Source: an uncultured Eubacteriales bacterium (lineage in GTDB: Bacteria; Bacillota; Clostridia; Peptostreptococcales; Anaerovoracaceae). Taken from it: DNA of 14,829 nucleotides. The stretch's first letter is position 1; every line of letters begins with the position of its first letter. Location of the stretch: positions 1 to 14,829 of the forward strand of contig CAJLHL010000059.1 in assembly GCA_905206455.1 (NCBI GenBank), read 5' to 3'. The translations under genes and the position numbers were made by a program. Of this stretch, positions 14,697 through 14,829 are shown one piece after another. Under the pieces are notes generated by a model, which saw only the letters and a list, made by a program, of their open reading frames with translations, searched no databases and was not told the origin of the DNA.

Positions 14697-14772
14697 TGGT
14701 GCCCAGACTCGGAATCGAACCAAGGACACGGGGATTTTCAGTCCCCTGCTCTACCTACTGAGCTATCTGGGC
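14697..14772 (-). tRNA. tRNA-Phe (anticodon GAA)
   Basis: The minus strand folds into a full cloverleaf of 76 bases. The acceptor arm GCCCAGA pairs with TCTGGGC, the D arm has AGCTCAGTAGGTAGAGC, and the anticodon stem GGGGA/TCCCC surrounds the loop CTGAAAA with anticodon GAA. The T arm has GGTTCGATTCC. The 3' CCA is encoded (14697-14699). Confidence 0.97.
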
Positions 14773-14775
14773 GTA

Positions 14776-14829
14776 TGGAGCGGAAGACGAGATTCGAACT
14801 CGCGACCCTCGCCTTGGCAAGGCGATGCT
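14776..14829 (-). tRNA. tRNA-Gly (anticodon GCC), 5' part cut by window edge
   Basis: The 54 visible bases hold the end of the D arm, the anticodon arm (TCGCC, loop TTGCCAA, GGCGA), the T arm with GTTCGAATC, the 3' acceptor strand CTTCCGC, a U discriminator and an encoded CCA (14776-14778). It lies three bases upstream of tRNA-Phe in the same cluster. Confidence 0.95.

Overview
The window is a stretch of bacterial chromosome with moderate G+C, almost certainly from a Gram-positive anaerobe of the class Clostridia. The reasons are the order priA-def-fmt-yugP, strong purine-rich Shine-Dalgarno sites, a clostridial-type XRE regulator, a QueH-type queuosine enzyme and CCA-encoding tRNA genes. I cannot name the genus. 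Nearly everything is housekeeping and lies on the minus strand. Only the YhcC/YtqA-type radical SAM gene is on the plus strand. I see no insertion sequence, prophage, CRISPR array or toxin gene.

Right edge, read in the minus direction: a tRNA-Gly(GCC) cut by the edge, then tRNA-Phe(GAA), closed by a hairpin terminator. Next is a two-gene unit, an Orn/Lys/Arg-decarboxylase family enzyme followed 36 bases later by thymidine kinase (tdk), closed by two stacked terminators. A 460-base gap with a 17-bp inverted repeat leads to a small XRE regulator with a TTG start. The regulator converges with the plus-strand radical SAM gene. That gene is divergent from queH; their predicted promoters face each other, so the two RNAs would overlap at their 5' ends.

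The central block, queH-priA-def-fmt-yugP (10159 to 4733), joins queuosine synthesis, replication restart, N-terminal formyl-methionine processing and a membrane zinc protease. def and fmt overlap by one base (TAATG), so initiator-tRNA formylation and deformylation are translationally coupled. A terminator follows yugP.

A second unit then starts from its own promoter: a threonine-aldolase-like gene with a leader of about 160 bases, a RimJ/RimL-type acetyltransferase, and rsmB, whose start lies inside the end of the acetyltransferase gene. In many Firmicutes rsmB directly follows yugP, so the aldolase and acetyltransferase look inserted. At the left edge is the start of a secreted NlpC/P60 cell-wall hydrolase with S-layer-homology-like repeats. 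It has a good promoter and a leader that can fold into a 61-base hairpin.

No clearly new multi-gene system is visible. The points most worth checking are a dnaX-like slippery heptamer in priA with an immediate -1 stop, the structured leader of the NlpC/P60 gene, the inverted repeat upstream of the XRE gene, and the face-to-face promoters between two tRNA-modification-type genes.
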